Positions 41,953 to 51,160 of a stretch of DNA of 64,000 nucleotides are shown here, in pieces (position 1 is the stretch's first letter; the number at the start of each line of letters is the position of its first letter). Both the position numbers and the translations under genes were made by a program. Source of the DNA: an uncultured Clostridia bacterium. Lineage in GTDB: Bacteria > Bacillota_I > Bacilli_A > RF39 > UBA660. Below the pieces are notes generated by a model that saw only the letters and a program-made list of their open reading frames with translations, did no database searches and was not told the DNA's origin. The stretch spans positions 1-64,000 of the forward strand of contig CAMUZE010000003.1 in assembly GCA_947165135.1 (NCBI GenBank), read 5' to 3'.

Positions 41953-43515
41953 ATGAAAAATAAATTAGTAATGGTAATAATGGATGGAGTTGGATATAGT
42001 GAAAATAGTAATGGTAATGCCGTTAAAAATGCTAATACCCCTACTCTAGATTTATTAATGAATAAATATCCACATACATTAATTAATGCACATGGTACTT
42101 ATGTAGGACTTCCAAGTGATGAAGATATGGGAAACTCTGAAGTTGGTCATAACGCTATGGGATGTGGTCAAATATATTCTCAAGGAGCAAAACTAGTAAA
42201 TGAAGCAATAAATAATAAAACTATTTTTAATAGTAGAACATGGAAAGAATTAATAAATTATTGTAAAAATAATACACTTCATTTAATTGGATTATTATCA
42301 GATGGTAATGTTCACTCAAATATTAATCATCTGTTTGAATTAATAAAAAGAGCCAAAGAAGAAAATATTAAAAAAGTAAGAATACATATATTATTAGATG
42401 GCAGAGATGTTCCAAAAACTAGTGCATTAATATATGTTGATGAGCTGGAAAATTTATTAAAAGAATTAAATGATAATACATTTAATGCAAGAATTGCTTC
42501 TGGTGGTGGACGTATGAATATTACTATGGATAGATATGAAGCAAATTATAAAATGGTAGAAAAAGGATGGCATACCCATGTTCTTGGAGATGCAAGGCAC
42601 TTTGAAAATACTAAAACTGCTATTGAAACAATGAGAAATGAAAACCCTGAAGTTATTGATCAAGACTTAGAACCATTTGTTATTGTAGAAAATAATATTC
42701 CAATTGGTACTATTGAAGATAATGATTCAGTTATATTCTTTAACTTTAGAGGAGATAGAGCTATTGAAATATCAAGAGCATTTGATGAAGAAAATTTTGA
42801 TAAATTTGATAGAATTAGATATCCAAAAGTATATTATGCCGGAATGTTAGAATATGATAGTGAGGCTAAAATACCAAAACATTTCTTAACTGAACCACCA
42901 ATGATAAAAAATACTTTAACAGAAGAATTAAATAAATATAATATAAAAGAATATGCCATAAGTGAAACGCAGAAATACGGACATGTAACATACTTTTGGA
43001 ATGGTAATAGACAAGACAAATTTGATGATAATCTAGAAACTTATGATATAGTACCAAGTGATATAATTTCATTTGATAAAAAACCTGAAATGAAATCATT
43101 TGAAATAACAGATAAATTAATTTCTGCTATTGAAAGTAATAAATATGATTTTTTAAGAATTAACTTCCCAAATGGAGATATGGTTGGACATACTGGTAAT
43201 TATGAAGCAACTATTAAAGCTATGGAAGCAGTTGATAAAAATTTAAACAGAATACTTAATACTTGTCTTAAAAATAACTATATATTAATAGTTACTGCTG
43301 ATCATGGAAATGCGGAAGAGATGTTTGATAAAAATAATAATACAAAAACATCACATAGTCTAAATAAAGTACAATTTATAATTGCTACAAATAATATTAA
43401 TTTTAAAATAAAAGAAGGCAATTTTGGACTTGCAAATATTGCTAGTACAATTACTACCCTATTTGATATACCTAAAAATCCTTCTTGGAAAGAATCAATA
43501 ATAGAAAAAGAATAG
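41953..43515 (+). CDS. gpmI: 2,3-bisphosphoglycerate-independent phosphoglycerate mutase
   Basis: 520 residues, usual length. Glycolytic interconversion of 3- and 2-phosphoglycerate. MDGVGYSENSNGNAV at the start binds metal, the catalytic serine is in GNSEVGHNAMG (about residue 63), then DGRDVPKTSA, GGGRMNITMDRY, FFNFRGDR and TADHGNAEEM with the second metal site. Cofactor-independent iPGM needs Mn2+ in many Bacillota. AAAGGAAGTAAAAT precedes the ATG. Stand-alone, not in a gap-pgk-tpi-eno cluster. Confidence 0.97.
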   Translation: MKNKLVMVIMDGVGYSENSNGNAVKNANTPTLDLLMNKYPHTLINAHGTYVGLPSDEDMGNSEVGHNAMGCGQIYSQGAKLVNEAINNKTIFNSRTWKELINYCKNNTLHLIGLLSDGNVHSNINHLFELIKRAKEENIKKVRIHILLDGRDVPKTSALIYVDELENLLKELNDNTFNARIASGGGRMNITMDRYEANYKMVEKGWHTHVLGDARHFENTKTAIETMRNENPEVIDQDLEPFVIVENNIPIGTIEDNDSVIFFNFRGDRAIEISRAFDEENFDKFDRIRYPKVYYAGMLEYDSEAKIPKHFLTEPPMIKNTLTEELNKYNIKEYAISETQKYGHVTYFWNGNRQDKFDDNLETYDIVPSDIISFDKKPEMKSFEITDKLISAIESNKYDFLRINFPNGDMVGHTGNYEATIKAMEAVDKNLNRILNTCLKNNYILIVTADHGNAEEMFDKNNNTKTSHSLNKVQFIIATNNINFKIKEGNFGLANIASTITTLFDIPKNPSWKESIIEKE

Positions 43516-43532
43516 TTTAACCTATTCTTTTT
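43505..43532. terminator. Bidirectional terminator after gpmI
   Basis: AAAAAGAATAG (43505-43515) and CTATTCTTTTT (43522-43532), six-base loop. Confidence 0.85.
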
Positions 43533-44002
43533 AATTGTTTTTGTTGTTTTTCTTGTAATAAATCATCAATATCTCTATATTCCAAATTTAATTTTTTAAA
43601 TATTTTTAGTATTTTTCCAAATGATACATGTTTATTATACCATTTAACAATCCTATTTTTATTGCAAACATTATTAAATAATTTACATTTGTCATCAATT
43701 ATAAACAGATCAACTATAGGATGTTCTTCATAACCTGCGTAATCAGTTGGCTCTTTAAATCCATACTCTGGTAAAATCTCATCTAATATTTTAATGGTAG
43801 TTATTATTTTTTCTGGATCATCATTATCATATTTTACTCTCAAATAAACTCCTCTAAATAAATATGATAGTATTAAAAATGCATCTTTTTCACTCATATT
43901 ATCAGGTAAAGTAAAACATTTACTAGGATATTCAATTGCATGTATTTTATCTTTGCTATATCCATAATTCCAGTAATAAAAAGCATAAACTTTCTTATAC
44001 AT
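43517..44002 (-). CDS. Hypothetical protein, 161 aa
   Basis: No family recognised. Aromatic-rich start (YKKVYAFYYWNYGYSKDK), then mixed alpha/beta sequence without membrane segments. The ATG at 44002 is preferred over a GTG at 44011 because GAGGTG lies six bases upstream. Last gene of the minus-strand accessory block 43.5-49.9 kb, which carries small genes of unrelated functions. Confidence 0.7.
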   Translation of the reverse strand: MYKKVYAFYYWNYGYSKDKIHAIEYPSKCFTLPDNMSEKDAFLILSYLFRGVYLRVKYDNDDPEKIITTIKILDEILPEYGFKEPTDYAGYEEHPIVDLFIIDDKCKLFNNVCNKNRIVKWYNKHVSFGKILKIFKKLNLEYRDIDDLLQEKQQKQLKRIG

Positions 44003-44031
44003 ATAATTCACCTCGATTAGGGATTATCCTA

Positions 44032-44718
44032 TCACATATTTAATAAATATTCAATCATATTGTTAATTTTATTATTATGAAGTAATTTAAACATTATTAT
44101 AGCACCACTAATATTTAATAAATAATCATCAACATCAAATGTTCCTGATAATGTTAGAAATTGTGTTAACTCAATAACACTAACAATTACAAACATAGTT
44201 ATCAAAAATACTTTTAAATTATTTTCTTTTTTTAATAGTCTTGGTAAAAAGAATGCAAAAGGCATACATATAATAAAATTACCTAAAGTATTATTTATTA
44301 ATAATGATAAAGTTAAGTCACCATCAAAATATTCAGAAAATAATTTAATTATCATTCTAAAAGGTATAAAATTTACAACATTATAATAATAATCATACAA
44401 TACTACTTTATTCCATTTAACTAATAAAAATCCATTTCTAAAATAATATAAATCTAATAAAGTTATTTTAAAAAGAAAAATAACATATAAAATAAACCAT
44501 ATGATGAGATTTAGTCTATAAAATGTATTCTTATACTTATTATTATATTTTTTTCCAAAATAAGCCCCAAAATATGTTAAAACAACAACTAATAATAGTA
44601 ATAATATTCTTATTATAGGACTATATGTATTTTTACTTAAAAATTCTATATAAAAATATAATTGAATTAACAATATAGATAAAGAATATAAAATAATAGA
44701 TATTACTTTATTTTTCAT
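44032..44718 (-). CDS. VanZ family membrane protein
   Basis: 228 residues with about six membrane segments. Family signs: VVNFIPFRMI, NTLGNFIICMPFAFFLPRL, VIELTQFLTLSGTFDVDDYLLN and a final membrane helix. VanZ-like proteins are implicated in low-level glycopeptide resistance and possibly isoprenoid or envelope functions; biochemical role uncertain. Weak SD (GATGATGAAATAAT). No vancomycin resistance genes nearby, so resistance should not be assumed. Confidence 0.88.
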   Translation of the reverse strand: MKNKVISIILYSLSILLIQLYFYIEFLSKNTYSPIIRILLLLLVVVLTYFGAYFGKKYNNKYKNTFYRLNLIIWFILYVIFLFKITLLDLYYFRNGFLLVKWNKVVLYDYYYNVVNFIPFRMIIKLFSEYFDGDLTLSLLINNTLGNFIICMPFAFFLPRLLKKENNLKVFLITMFVIVSVIELTQFLTLSGTFDVDDYLLNISGAIIMFKLLHNNKINNMIEYLLNM

Positions 44719-44800
44719 ATTATTTCATCATCTACTATTTGATAGAACAAAAAAACTCTAACACTAAAAGATTCTTTTTTAATTAAATACATTGTACCTC

Positions 44801-45244
44801 CTACAGATTATCCAATTTAATTAGTTCATCATTATTAGATTTAGGTTCTTTTAAATTAATAACTTCTGCATTATATTTTCTTTTTAATAATTCAGTTGCT
44901 TTATTTTCTTTACCACTTCCACTATATAAAACAAATGTAACATTTTTAGAAGTTAAATCAATTTTATCAAGTAAACTATTAATTGGGCTAGAAAGTTTAC
45001 TATTCCATATAGGAGAACCAATAATAATTTTACCATATTTATTTAAATCAATATCTACTCTATCTATCTTATCTTTATAATTAATCATTGCTTTATAACC
45101 ACCAACTAATATAGACAAAAATCTATTCTTTGGTAATTCTTCATAAGTAATAATTTTATATGTATCAAAACCTATTCTTTTTAAATAAGAAGAAACTATA
45201 TCTCCATTACCTGTAAAACTATAATATATAAATATTTTTTTCAT
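44801..45244 (-). CDS. Flavodoxin family protein
   Basis: 147 residues. FIYYSFTGNGDIVSSYL at the N-terminus is the phosphate-binding loop of the flavodoxin fold; GKIIIGSPIWNSKLSSPI and TFVLYSGSGKEN continue it. It binds FMN and passes single electrons. AAAGGAGC precedes the ATG, which overlaps the stop of the upstream nucleotide hydrolase-like gene by four bases, so they are co-translated. An internal GGYKAMI insertion is longer than in short-chain flavodoxins. Confidence 0.85.
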   Translation of the reverse strand: MKKIFIYYSFTGNGDIVSSYLKRIGFDTYKIITYEELPKNRFLSILVGGYKAMINYKDKIDRVDIDLNKYGKIIIGSPIWNSKLSSPINSLLDKIDLTSKNVTFVLYSGSGKENKATELLKRKYNAEVINLKEPKSNNDELIKLDNL

Positions 45245-45654
45245 CTAACTAGCTCCTTTAATAATATTTCTAATTCATCTAGCATCTTATTTATATTACT
45301 ATATTTAATTAACTTTATATTTTTATTTCCTCTTATCATTGCAGTTAAATTAGTATTTTCATCATATATACATATTATTTTTTTATTTAAACTTTCAGCA
45401 TATGCAATTTCATAACCTACTCCTAATGAAGGAGTAGAAACTTCTGCTACTAAAGCATCACATTCTTTTATCCAGTTAATATCTCTTATATAAATATCTT
45501 CTTCGGAATTATTTTGTTCTAATTCAAAAACATTAGGAGAAGCAACATGTTTATCTAACACATTTCCATATTTATTTAATAATTTATTAATTTCAATAAA
45601 TACGCTTAATTTATCTCTACCACTTCTGATAGAACCTGCAAAATAAAATTTCAT
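45241..45654 (-). CDS. Nucleoside 2-deoxyribosyltransferase / deoxynucleotide N-hydrolase-like protein
   Basis: 137 residues. YFAGSIRSGRDKL at the start, DINWIKECDALVAEVSTPSLGVGYE and later RGNKNI match the family that includes nucleoside deoxyribosyltransferases and Rcl/DNPH1 5'-phosphate N-hydrolases. The FAGSIR start and absence of a second domain fit the hydrolase type better. It would cleave or transfer the base of deoxynucleotides. Overlaps the flavodoxin by four bases (ATGA). Confidence 0.83.
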   Translation of the reverse strand: MKFYFAGSIRSGRDKLSVFIEINKLLNKYGNVLDKHVASPNVFELEQNNSEEDIYIRDINWIKECDALVAEVSTPSLGVGYEIAYAESLNKKIICIYDENTNLTAMIRGNKNIKLIKYSNINKMLDELEILLKELVR

Positions 45655-45670
45655 ATTACTCTCCCAATAT

Positions 45671-46285
45671 TTAATTTTTTTGTACTAATCTTCTTTTTAT
45701 AATATTTTCTGTAGTTATATCTTTAGGAACTTTTTTAATATTAATTGGTCTATAATGTACGAATTCTCTTTTACGATTTAATTCTTCTTTTCTATTTGAT
45801 ATAAAATATCCTATTGGTAGACGATAAATATTGTATTCAGTTTCACTTTCAAAAACTTCAGTTTGTGATTTACATCCATTGTCTTCTGTACATTTCCAAT
45901 CGCTATATTTATTTACTCCACCTATCCATTCTTCAATAGAGTATTCCATTTGTTCTAATAATTCCAAGTTAACAGGAAGTAATATTAATTCAAATATATC
46001 TTTTCCAAACTTACCATCTTCAATTCCTTTAGTGATTGTTAAGGACATATCAACAGGTTCAACACTAATATCATAATACATGTTAGGTTCATCTTTACTC
46101 ATAAATCTATGAATTTCAGGTGTCTCTAAAGGATCATTTTCTTTTTGAAATTTAATTTCGTCTCTGATTTTAGTAATTGCTTCTTCAGGAATTCCCCTTA
46201 AAAATTCTAATATTTCCTTTCCTTGTTTTTTATCTGCTCTAACTATATACCATAGAGCAGTGTCATAATCTTTGTCAAATATCAT
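45671..46285 (-). CDS. Hypothetical protein, 204 aa
   Basis: No family recognised. Soluble; SVEPVDMSLTITKGIEDGK and WKCTEDNGCKSQTEVF with two cysteines. GGAGGTTAAAT precedes the ATG. It lies 16 bases before the deoxyribosyltransferase-like gene and is probably in the same transcript. No signal peptide or membrane segment. Confidence 0.7.
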   Translation of the reverse strand: MIFDKDYDTALWYIVRADKKQGKEILEFLRGIPEEAITKIRDEIKFQKENDPLETPEIHRFMSKDEPNMYYDISVEPVDMSLTITKGIEDGKFGKDIFELILLPVNLELLEQMEYSIEEWIGGVNKYSDWKCTEDNGCKSQTEVFESETEYNIYRLPIGYFISNRKEELNRKREFVHYRPINIKKVPKDITTENIIKRRLVQKN

Positions 46286-46323
46286 ATTTAACCTCCTAAT
46301 ATAATTTTACAATAAATTGATTA

Positions 46324-47076
46324 TTAAATAAATAAAATCATTAATATATCAGATATTAAATGTGAAAAACCATGTGATATCATTGCATATCCAATACCAT
46401 ATTTTCTATATAAATAACCAAAACATAATCCAAGTGCACCATTAAATAAAAAACATCTAAATACTAGTAGTGGTGTTAATGTAGTCATGGACATTGTACT
46501 TGGTATATGACCTACTGCAAATAACAAAGCAGAAATTATATTAGCAATAGCATATACTTTTGTCGGAACTTCTTTATTTTTATAAAATAACTTAGATATA
46601 ATAAATATTATTAATGACATAAAAAACAATCTCATCATTACTTCTTCAATAATTCCACCTACTAATAAACCACTTATTACTTTACTAAAAGTAGGGACCG
46701 TATTATATAAATTATATACCCAACTATTAAAAGAACCAAATATTAATTTGTCAAATGGAAATAAAATTAATGCTCCAATAATAGTGATGGTACATGTTAT
46801 GATAACTGCTTTTTTATCATATTTAAATTCTTTCCATAAATCTATCTTTTTAGAAAAAATTATTCCAAAAAATGCAAGTACTACTCCATATAAAATACCA
46901 TATTGAATCATAGTAGATATTGCTAGTATTTCTTTAGTAACGTTTTGTTCATTTAATTTTTCTATCATTTCTAAAGTTAGAGTATCATAATAATAATATC
47001 CTAAAAAATATCCTCCAATTAATCCTCCAATTAAAATGAACAATAAAAATTTCCAATGTTCTTTAATATATTCCAT
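46324..47076 (-). CDS. CPBP family intramembrane metalloprotease
   Basis: 250 residues, about seven membrane segments. The ABI/CAAX motif is GGIIEEVMMRLFFMS (EExxxR, about residue 142), followed by FAVGHIP (His) and HGFSHLISD (His). CPBP proteins include CAAX prenyl endopeptidases and bacteriocin self-immunity proteins. No prenyl or bacteriocin precursor is recognised next to it. SD TGAGGTAATAT; gap of three bases from the upstream 127-aa gene. Confidence 0.88.
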   Translation of the reverse strand: MEYIKEHWKFLLFILIGGLIGGYFLGYYYYDTLTLEMIEKLNEQNVTKEILAISTMIQYGILYGVVLAFFGIIFSKKIDLWKEFKYDKKAVIITCTITIIGALILFPFDKLIFGSFNSWVYNLYNTVPTFSKVISGLLVGGIIEEVMMRLFFMSLIIFIISKLFYKNKEVPTKVYAIANIISALLFAVGHIPSTMSMTTLTPLLVFRCFLFNGALGLCFGYLYRKYGIGYAMISHGFSHLISDILMILFI

Positions 47077-47079
47077 ATA

Positions 47080-47463
47080 TTACCTCACAATATTTCCATT
47101 CTTATATATACCATAATATAAATCATAAGCAAAATCATTTTCAGGTATTTCACCAAAATAAATATTAAATTCTTTAATGTTTAACGTTTTAGATATTTCG
47201 TCTAAATAATTTAATGATTCATTTATTAATTTATCATCATATATAAAATTATCTTTATAAAATACCAAATCACCATTTAAATAAAAGCCTCTAGTAATTT
47301 CATTAAAAGTATCTTTATTTATGCCTTTAGATGTGCAATATTCATAATGTGACATTAAACTATTATCTGGTAAAAATTCTAAAAATCCATTTAATATTAT
47401 AAATGCTTTTCTTTGTTTATGAAAATCCCTACTCTTTTCATCTGTATTATATCTATAATCCAT
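47080..47463 (-). CDS. Hypothetical protein, 127 aa
   Basis: No family recognised. Soluble and acidic with aromatic-rich C-terminus (YFGEIPENDFAYDLYYGIY). Translated just before the CPBP protease (three-base gap), so the pair may act together. SD GGAGAACATAA precedes the ATG. Confidence 0.7.
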   Translation of the reverse strand: MDYRYNTDEKSRDFHKQRKAFIILNGFLEFLPDNSLMSHYEYCTSKGINKDTFNEITRGFYLNGDLVFYKDNFIYDDKLINESLNYLDEISKTLNIKEFNIYFGEIPENDFAYDLYYGIYKNGNIVR

Positions 47464-47531
47464 TTATGTTCTCCTTAATTTAATCTATTTAATAATTTTT
47501 TAATTTGAGGCTTATGTAATGTTGCTAAAGT

Positions 47532-47993
47532 TTAAAGACAATATCCTCTATAATATTTAATTCCACCTTCACTATATTCATTAGTTTCATAGTATCCATC
47601 AGTAATATGAAATTCTTCTTTAATATTTAAATAATTTTTACATTCATTTACACATCCTATTATTTCTTCTTTTGTTACTGTATTCCTCATAACAGTAAAT
47701 TGAAAATTATCACCCCAAACAAATGGATCAATAAAATTACCATCCCAATTTTGAATAATAGAATTCCAAGGCCTAACAAATCTTTTATCATTTATTACAA
47801 TTTGTATTTTAGTTTTTTGCTGTTTTTCAAGTAATTTACTGATATATATGCTTAACTATATTATTTTGTAATATTGTTCTTTTTTTTATGACATTAATTT
47901 ACTATCAAATACATCAAAAGAAACGACATAATATTGTGCCTTAGGATTTTTTTGTGCAGATAAATATAAATCTAAATATTCTTCATAAGCCAT
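47532..47993 (-). pseudogene. Frameshifted gene of unknown family
   Basis: ATG at 47993 with intact GAGGT SD. The first frame reads 35 residues (ends FDVFDSKLMS), a second frame continues through KKRTILQNNIVKHIYQ, and a third frame continues through SKLLEKQQKTKIQIVIND to a stop at 47532-47534 (ends KYYRGYCL). The three pieces join into one smooth protein of about 150 residues, so two small indels (one near an A8 run at about 47882-47889) have broken the gene. The family is not recognised. A sequencing error cannot be excluded without reads. Confidence 0.72.
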
Positions 47994-48019
47994 AATTAAC
48001 CTCATTTTCAAATAATTCG

Positions 48020-49009
48020 CTATAATTTATTATCTACTTTTAATTTTCTAATATATTCTCTTTGTGTTTCAAGATACTTTTCTTTATTTTTTAATAATTT
48101 TCTTATCTCTTTTAAAAATTCTTCATATTGGCTATCTTTAAAATAAAATTTAGCATATCCTTTTTCTCCAAATTTATTAACAAGTACATCATATGCTCTT
48201 AAAAATAACTCTTCATCAGTCGCATTTGGATTTAGTTTTTTACCATATGTATAAGTTCTTCTTAAACAATCTTCTACTTTATTATTTCTATCTGCAGATG
48301 AAACTATTCTTCCATATATACTCCTTGGATCATCTTTCGCTGAAGCTCTATGATCTTCAATAGCTTCTTTAATTATTACTAATTCTTTATCACTAAAGAA
48401 CATAGATAAATTTTTATCTTTTGACATAATATCAGCAGAAATAATTTCGTGAGTTTTAGAATCTATATGATGTCCTATGTCATGATAAGCAGCTATAACG
48501 TATACCATATTTAAATTTACATCCAAATTATTTTCCTCAACTAATTCAAAACTTCTTTTTATAACATCTTTGATATGCTCTATTCCGTGACCAGATTCAT
48601 TTTTAGAATATTCTGGAAAAACATTATTTTCAATATACTTTTTTAATTCAGAATTTATATTCATCATACTTTTTTCAATAATAAATTCTTTTGTATTAAT
48701 CATTTTCTCCTCCTCTTTTGTTAATGGCTCAACTCTATGTGTTTGTCCAAATTCATTTTGTTTATCTTTATCTAACTCCACATAAAAATCATCTATTTCT
48801 CTTGCGAATAGCATTTTATTAAAAATATTCAAATATATAACCAAATTAGTAGCTTTACTAACATCATTACTACCTGTGTATTCAATATTACTGTCTAAAT
48901 CTTTACCTTTATTATTTAAAGAAATAATTCTATATATATTTTTATCAATTAATCTTTTTCCTTTAAAATGCTTATATAGAGAACCTATTTTAATTATATC
49001 ATCAATCAT
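48020..49009 (-). CDS. DUF1653 - HD domain fusion protein, 329 aa
   Basis: The N-terminal 90 residues have the DUF1653 pattern: IKIGSLYKHFKGKR, then YIILS-like strand, IDDFYVELDKD. The C-terminal 200 residues are an HD phosphohydrolase with HGIEHIKDVI (first His), AAYHDIGHH (HD pair) and EDHRASAKDDP plus SSADRNNKV (second Asp). HD proteins of this type cleave nucleotides or cyclic nucleotides. The ATG at 49009 overlaps the end of the Nudix gene by eight bases and follows AAGGAAG. Confidence 0.82.
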   Translation of the reverse strand: MIDDIIKIGSLYKHFKGKRLIDKNIYRIISLNNKGKDLDSNIEYTGSNDVSKATNLVIYLNIFNKMLFAREIDDFYVELDKDKQNEFGQTHRVEPLTKEEEKMINTKEFIIEKSMMNINSELKKYIENNVFPEYSKNESGHGIEHIKDVIKRSFELVEENNLDVNLNMVYVIAAYHDIGHHIDSKTHEIISADIMSKDKNLSMFFSDKELVIIKEAIEDHRASAKDDPRSIYGRIVSSADRNNKVEDCLRRTYTYGKKLNPNATDEELFLRAYDVLVNKFGEKGYAKFYFKDSQYEEFLKEIRKLLKNKEKYLETQREYIRKLKVDNKL

Positions 49010-49478
49010 TGTCTTCCTTTCTTGTATATGCTCCATCAGTTTTACAATCATATGTTTTAATGGTTTTATCTTCTAAAAATGCACCCTCATAATTAATAAA
49101 TGGTTTAGGTAAATTATTAATATCAGCCCAAATTAATTCATCACATTTATCAGTTTCTATTATTTTAGGAGTGCCTTTATATTCTTTAATTTCAAAATAA
49201 TAATCAATGTATGGTTCTAATAATGTACCATTTATTTCAAAAAAATTTCTTCTAAGTACAACATAACTATTTATTATTTTTTTAATATCGATTTTTATTC
49301 CTAATTCTTCTTTCGCCTCTCTTATTAAAGCATCATATTGGTTCTCTCCTTCATCAATATGACCAGCAGGTAAAGCATAATATCCTGACCATAATTTAGT
49401 TCCTTTTCTTTTTTGTAATAATATTTTATTATTTTTATATATTATCATATGTACTGCACTTTTAAAAATAGCTTTCAT
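49002..49478 (-). CDS. Nudix hydrolase, 158 aa
   Basis: Nudix box GHIDEGENQYDALIREAKEELGI at about residues 39-61, with LLQKRKGTKLWSGYYALPAG before it. The C-terminal half binds the leaving group and is not assignable. SD AGAAAGGAAGTAAT, almost identical to that of the next gene upstream (49922). Overlaps the HD protein start, so Nudix and HD activities are made together. Confidence 0.9.
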   Translation of the reverse strand: MKAIFKSAVHMIIYKNNKILLQKRKGTKLWSGYYALPAGHIDEGENQYDALIREAKEELGIKIDIKKIINSYVVLRRNFFEINGTLLEPYIDYYFEIKEYKGTPKIIETDKCDELIWADINNLPKPFINYEGAFLEDKTIKTYDCKTDGAYTRKEDND

Positions 49479-49496
49479 ATATTACTTCCTTTCTAA

Positions 49497-49922
49497 TTAA
49501 TTCAAATTTTTACTTTTATATCGTATTTTTAACTCTCTTACTTGACCATCAACCTTTTTTGAATCTATATGTATATCTATAATTTCATAATCTTTTAAGT
49601 TGTTAATTGTGTCTTCTGTCATTTTGCTTCCCACTTCAAAATACATATTTCTAATAAATGATTTTTGTGCGTCTGTAAGTAATTTCCAATTTGCTTGTAT
49701 TGAATAGCCATGATCAAAAAATGTACTATATCCCATCCTACACCATCCCATACATATCAATATTTCATCATAAACTGATGATTTAGTTTTTGATTTACAA
49801 TATTCTTCAATCAATTTCTTTGATAAATCATCATGCCCATATCTATCACAGGTGAAAAAATTACCATCCGGTGCTAACCAACCAATATATTTATTAAAAT
49901 CATTTTCTGCTTCTTCATTCAT
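49497..49922 (-). CDS. Hypothetical protein, 141 aa
   Basis: No family recognised. Contains WLAPDGNFFTCDRYGHDD and a Cys/Trp-rich segment LICMGWCRMGYSTFF; soluble. SD AGAAAGGAAATAAT. First gene of the run with the Nudix and HD proteins, 18 bases before the Nudix gene. A role in nucleotide or RNA metabolism would be a guess. Confidence 0.7.
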   Translation of the reverse strand: MNEEAENDFNKYIGWLAPDGNFFTCDRYGHDDLSKKLIEEYCKSKTKSSVYDEILICMGWCRMGYSTFFDHGYSIQANWKLLTDAQKSFIRNMYFEVGSKMTEDTINNLKDYEIIDIHIDSKKVDGQVRELKIRYKSKNLN

Positions 49923-49925
49923 ATA

Positions 49926-51110
49926 TTATTTCCTTTCTAAAAGACAAATAGACTCAATATGTTTAGTTTTATTAAACATATTTATACATTCTAATTTCTT
50001 TAATGAGAAATTACTTAATAAATTAATATCCCTTTTTAATGTTTTAGGATTGCATGATACATAAATAATTTTTTTAGTATTCAAATTATTTAACAAATTA
50101 ATCACTTTATTAGATAGACCACTTCTAGGTGGGTCTATTATAACTACATCATAATTATCTTTTTTTAATAAACTAGCATCCCCACATATAAAATGAATAT
50201 TATTTATATGATTTAATGATTTATTAATATTAGCATTAAATATTGATTCTTTATTTATTTCAATGCCAGTTATTTCTTTAAAATTATCCTTTAAATATAT
50301 TCCAATTGTTCCAGTACCACAATATAAATCTAAAAGTTTATTTCCAGTACCTGCATATTCTTTAACTTTATCATATAAAAGAATCATATTTTCATAATTA
50401 ATTTGAAAAAATGCATTAGGATATATACTATATTTAATACCATTTATTTCTTCAATTATATAAGCATTTCCATATATTAATTTATCATTTAAATATAATG
50501 AACTAATTTTATATTTTTTAATTAAATTATTATAATCAATTTTAGATATATTTCCATTAATTATAATCATTGTTTCATTACTAGTAACTCTTATTATTAT
50601 TTCATCTATTTTATTTAAATTTGAACCTTTAAAATAGTTATAAATTGAATTTATTCTATCATCTAAAAGTAAACAATCAGAAAACTCAACTATATTATTA
50701 GATTTTTCATCATAATAACCTATTTTATTATCTTTTACATGAAAAGTTGCTTTATTTCTATAATTATATTCATTATTAGTTAATACTTCTTTAATATTTG
50801 AATTAAATAATTTATTTATTTCATTTAATTTTAATTCTTTTTCATTATGAAAAGTTGTGTGCAAAAAACTACATCCGCCACATTTATTATAGCAAGGACA
50901 TTTAATTTCACATCTTAATTTGCTAGGTTTAATAATATTAATTATTTTAGCATTAGCAAATCTTTTGTTAATACTAGTTATTTCTATCTCAATTTCTTCA
51001 TTTTTTAATGCATATGAAACAAATACTACAAAATTATTTATTCTTGTAATTCCATTTCCATTTGAATCATTATCATCAATAATTACTGTATATTTGTTTC
51101 CAATTTTCAT
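49926..51110 (-). CDS. 23S rRNA (uracil-5-)-methyltransferase, RlmD/RumA family
   Basis: 394 residues. An N-terminal TRAM domain (residues 1-60), a 4Fe-4S cysteine set CEIKCPCYNKCGGC, and a Rossmann methyltransferase with LDLYCGTGTIGIYL, the IDPPRSGL motif and catalytic YVSCNPKTLKRDI. It methylates a uridine in 23S rRNA. The exact subfamily (RlmD, RlmC or RlmFO-like) cannot be decided by eye. The ATG at 51110 is chosen; an upstream TTG has no better SD. Confidence 0.9.
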   Translation of the reverse strand: MKIGNKYTVIIDDNDSNGNGITRINNFVVFVSYALKNEEIEIEITSINKRFANAKIINIIKPSKLRCEIKCPCYNKCGGCSFLHTTFHNEKELKLNEINKLFNSNIKEVLTNNEYNYRNKATFHVKDNKIGYYDEKSNNIVEFSDCLLLDDRINSIYNYFKGSNLNKIDEIIIRVTSNETMIIINGNISKIDYNNLIKKYKISSLYLNDKLIYGNAYIIEEINGIKYSIYPNAFFQINYENMILLYDKVKEYAGTGNKLLDLYCGTGTIGIYLKDNFKEITGIEINKESIFNANINKSLNHINNIHFICGDASLLKKDNYDVVIIDPPRSGLSNKVINLLNNLNTKKIIYVSCNPKTLKRDINLLSNFSLKKLECINMFNKTKHIESICLLERK

Positions 51111-51138
51111 AATATACCCCAAAATAATTATACAATAA

Positions 51139-51160
51139 AAAACTAGTTTTCACTAGTTTT
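51139..51160 (-). terminator. Terminator of the prepilin-LRR gene
   Basis: AAAACTAGT (51139-51147) and ACTAGTTTT (51152-51160), four-base loop, with a T run on the minus strand. Confidence 0.8.

Noticed and set aside
44032..44718. VanZ-like gene as evidence of glycopeptide resistance
   Set aside because: VanZ family members are widespread in gut Bacillota, and no vanHAX genes are present.
46324..47463. CPBP protease with the 127-aa gene as a bacteriocin immunity pair
   Set aside because: No leader peptide, double-glycine motif or ABC exporter is nearby. The 127-aa protein has no precursor features.
20076..49004. Mycoplasma-type code (TGA as Trp)
   Set aside because: TGA closes dnaB and the Nudix gene at exactly the overlap positions, and Trp is coded by TGG in the proteins inspected.
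43517..49922. The accessory block as a defence island or prophage
   Set aside because: No restriction, CRISPR, CBASS, retron, toxin-antitoxin, capsid, portal or terminase features were recognised. Kept only as a nucleotide-handling block.
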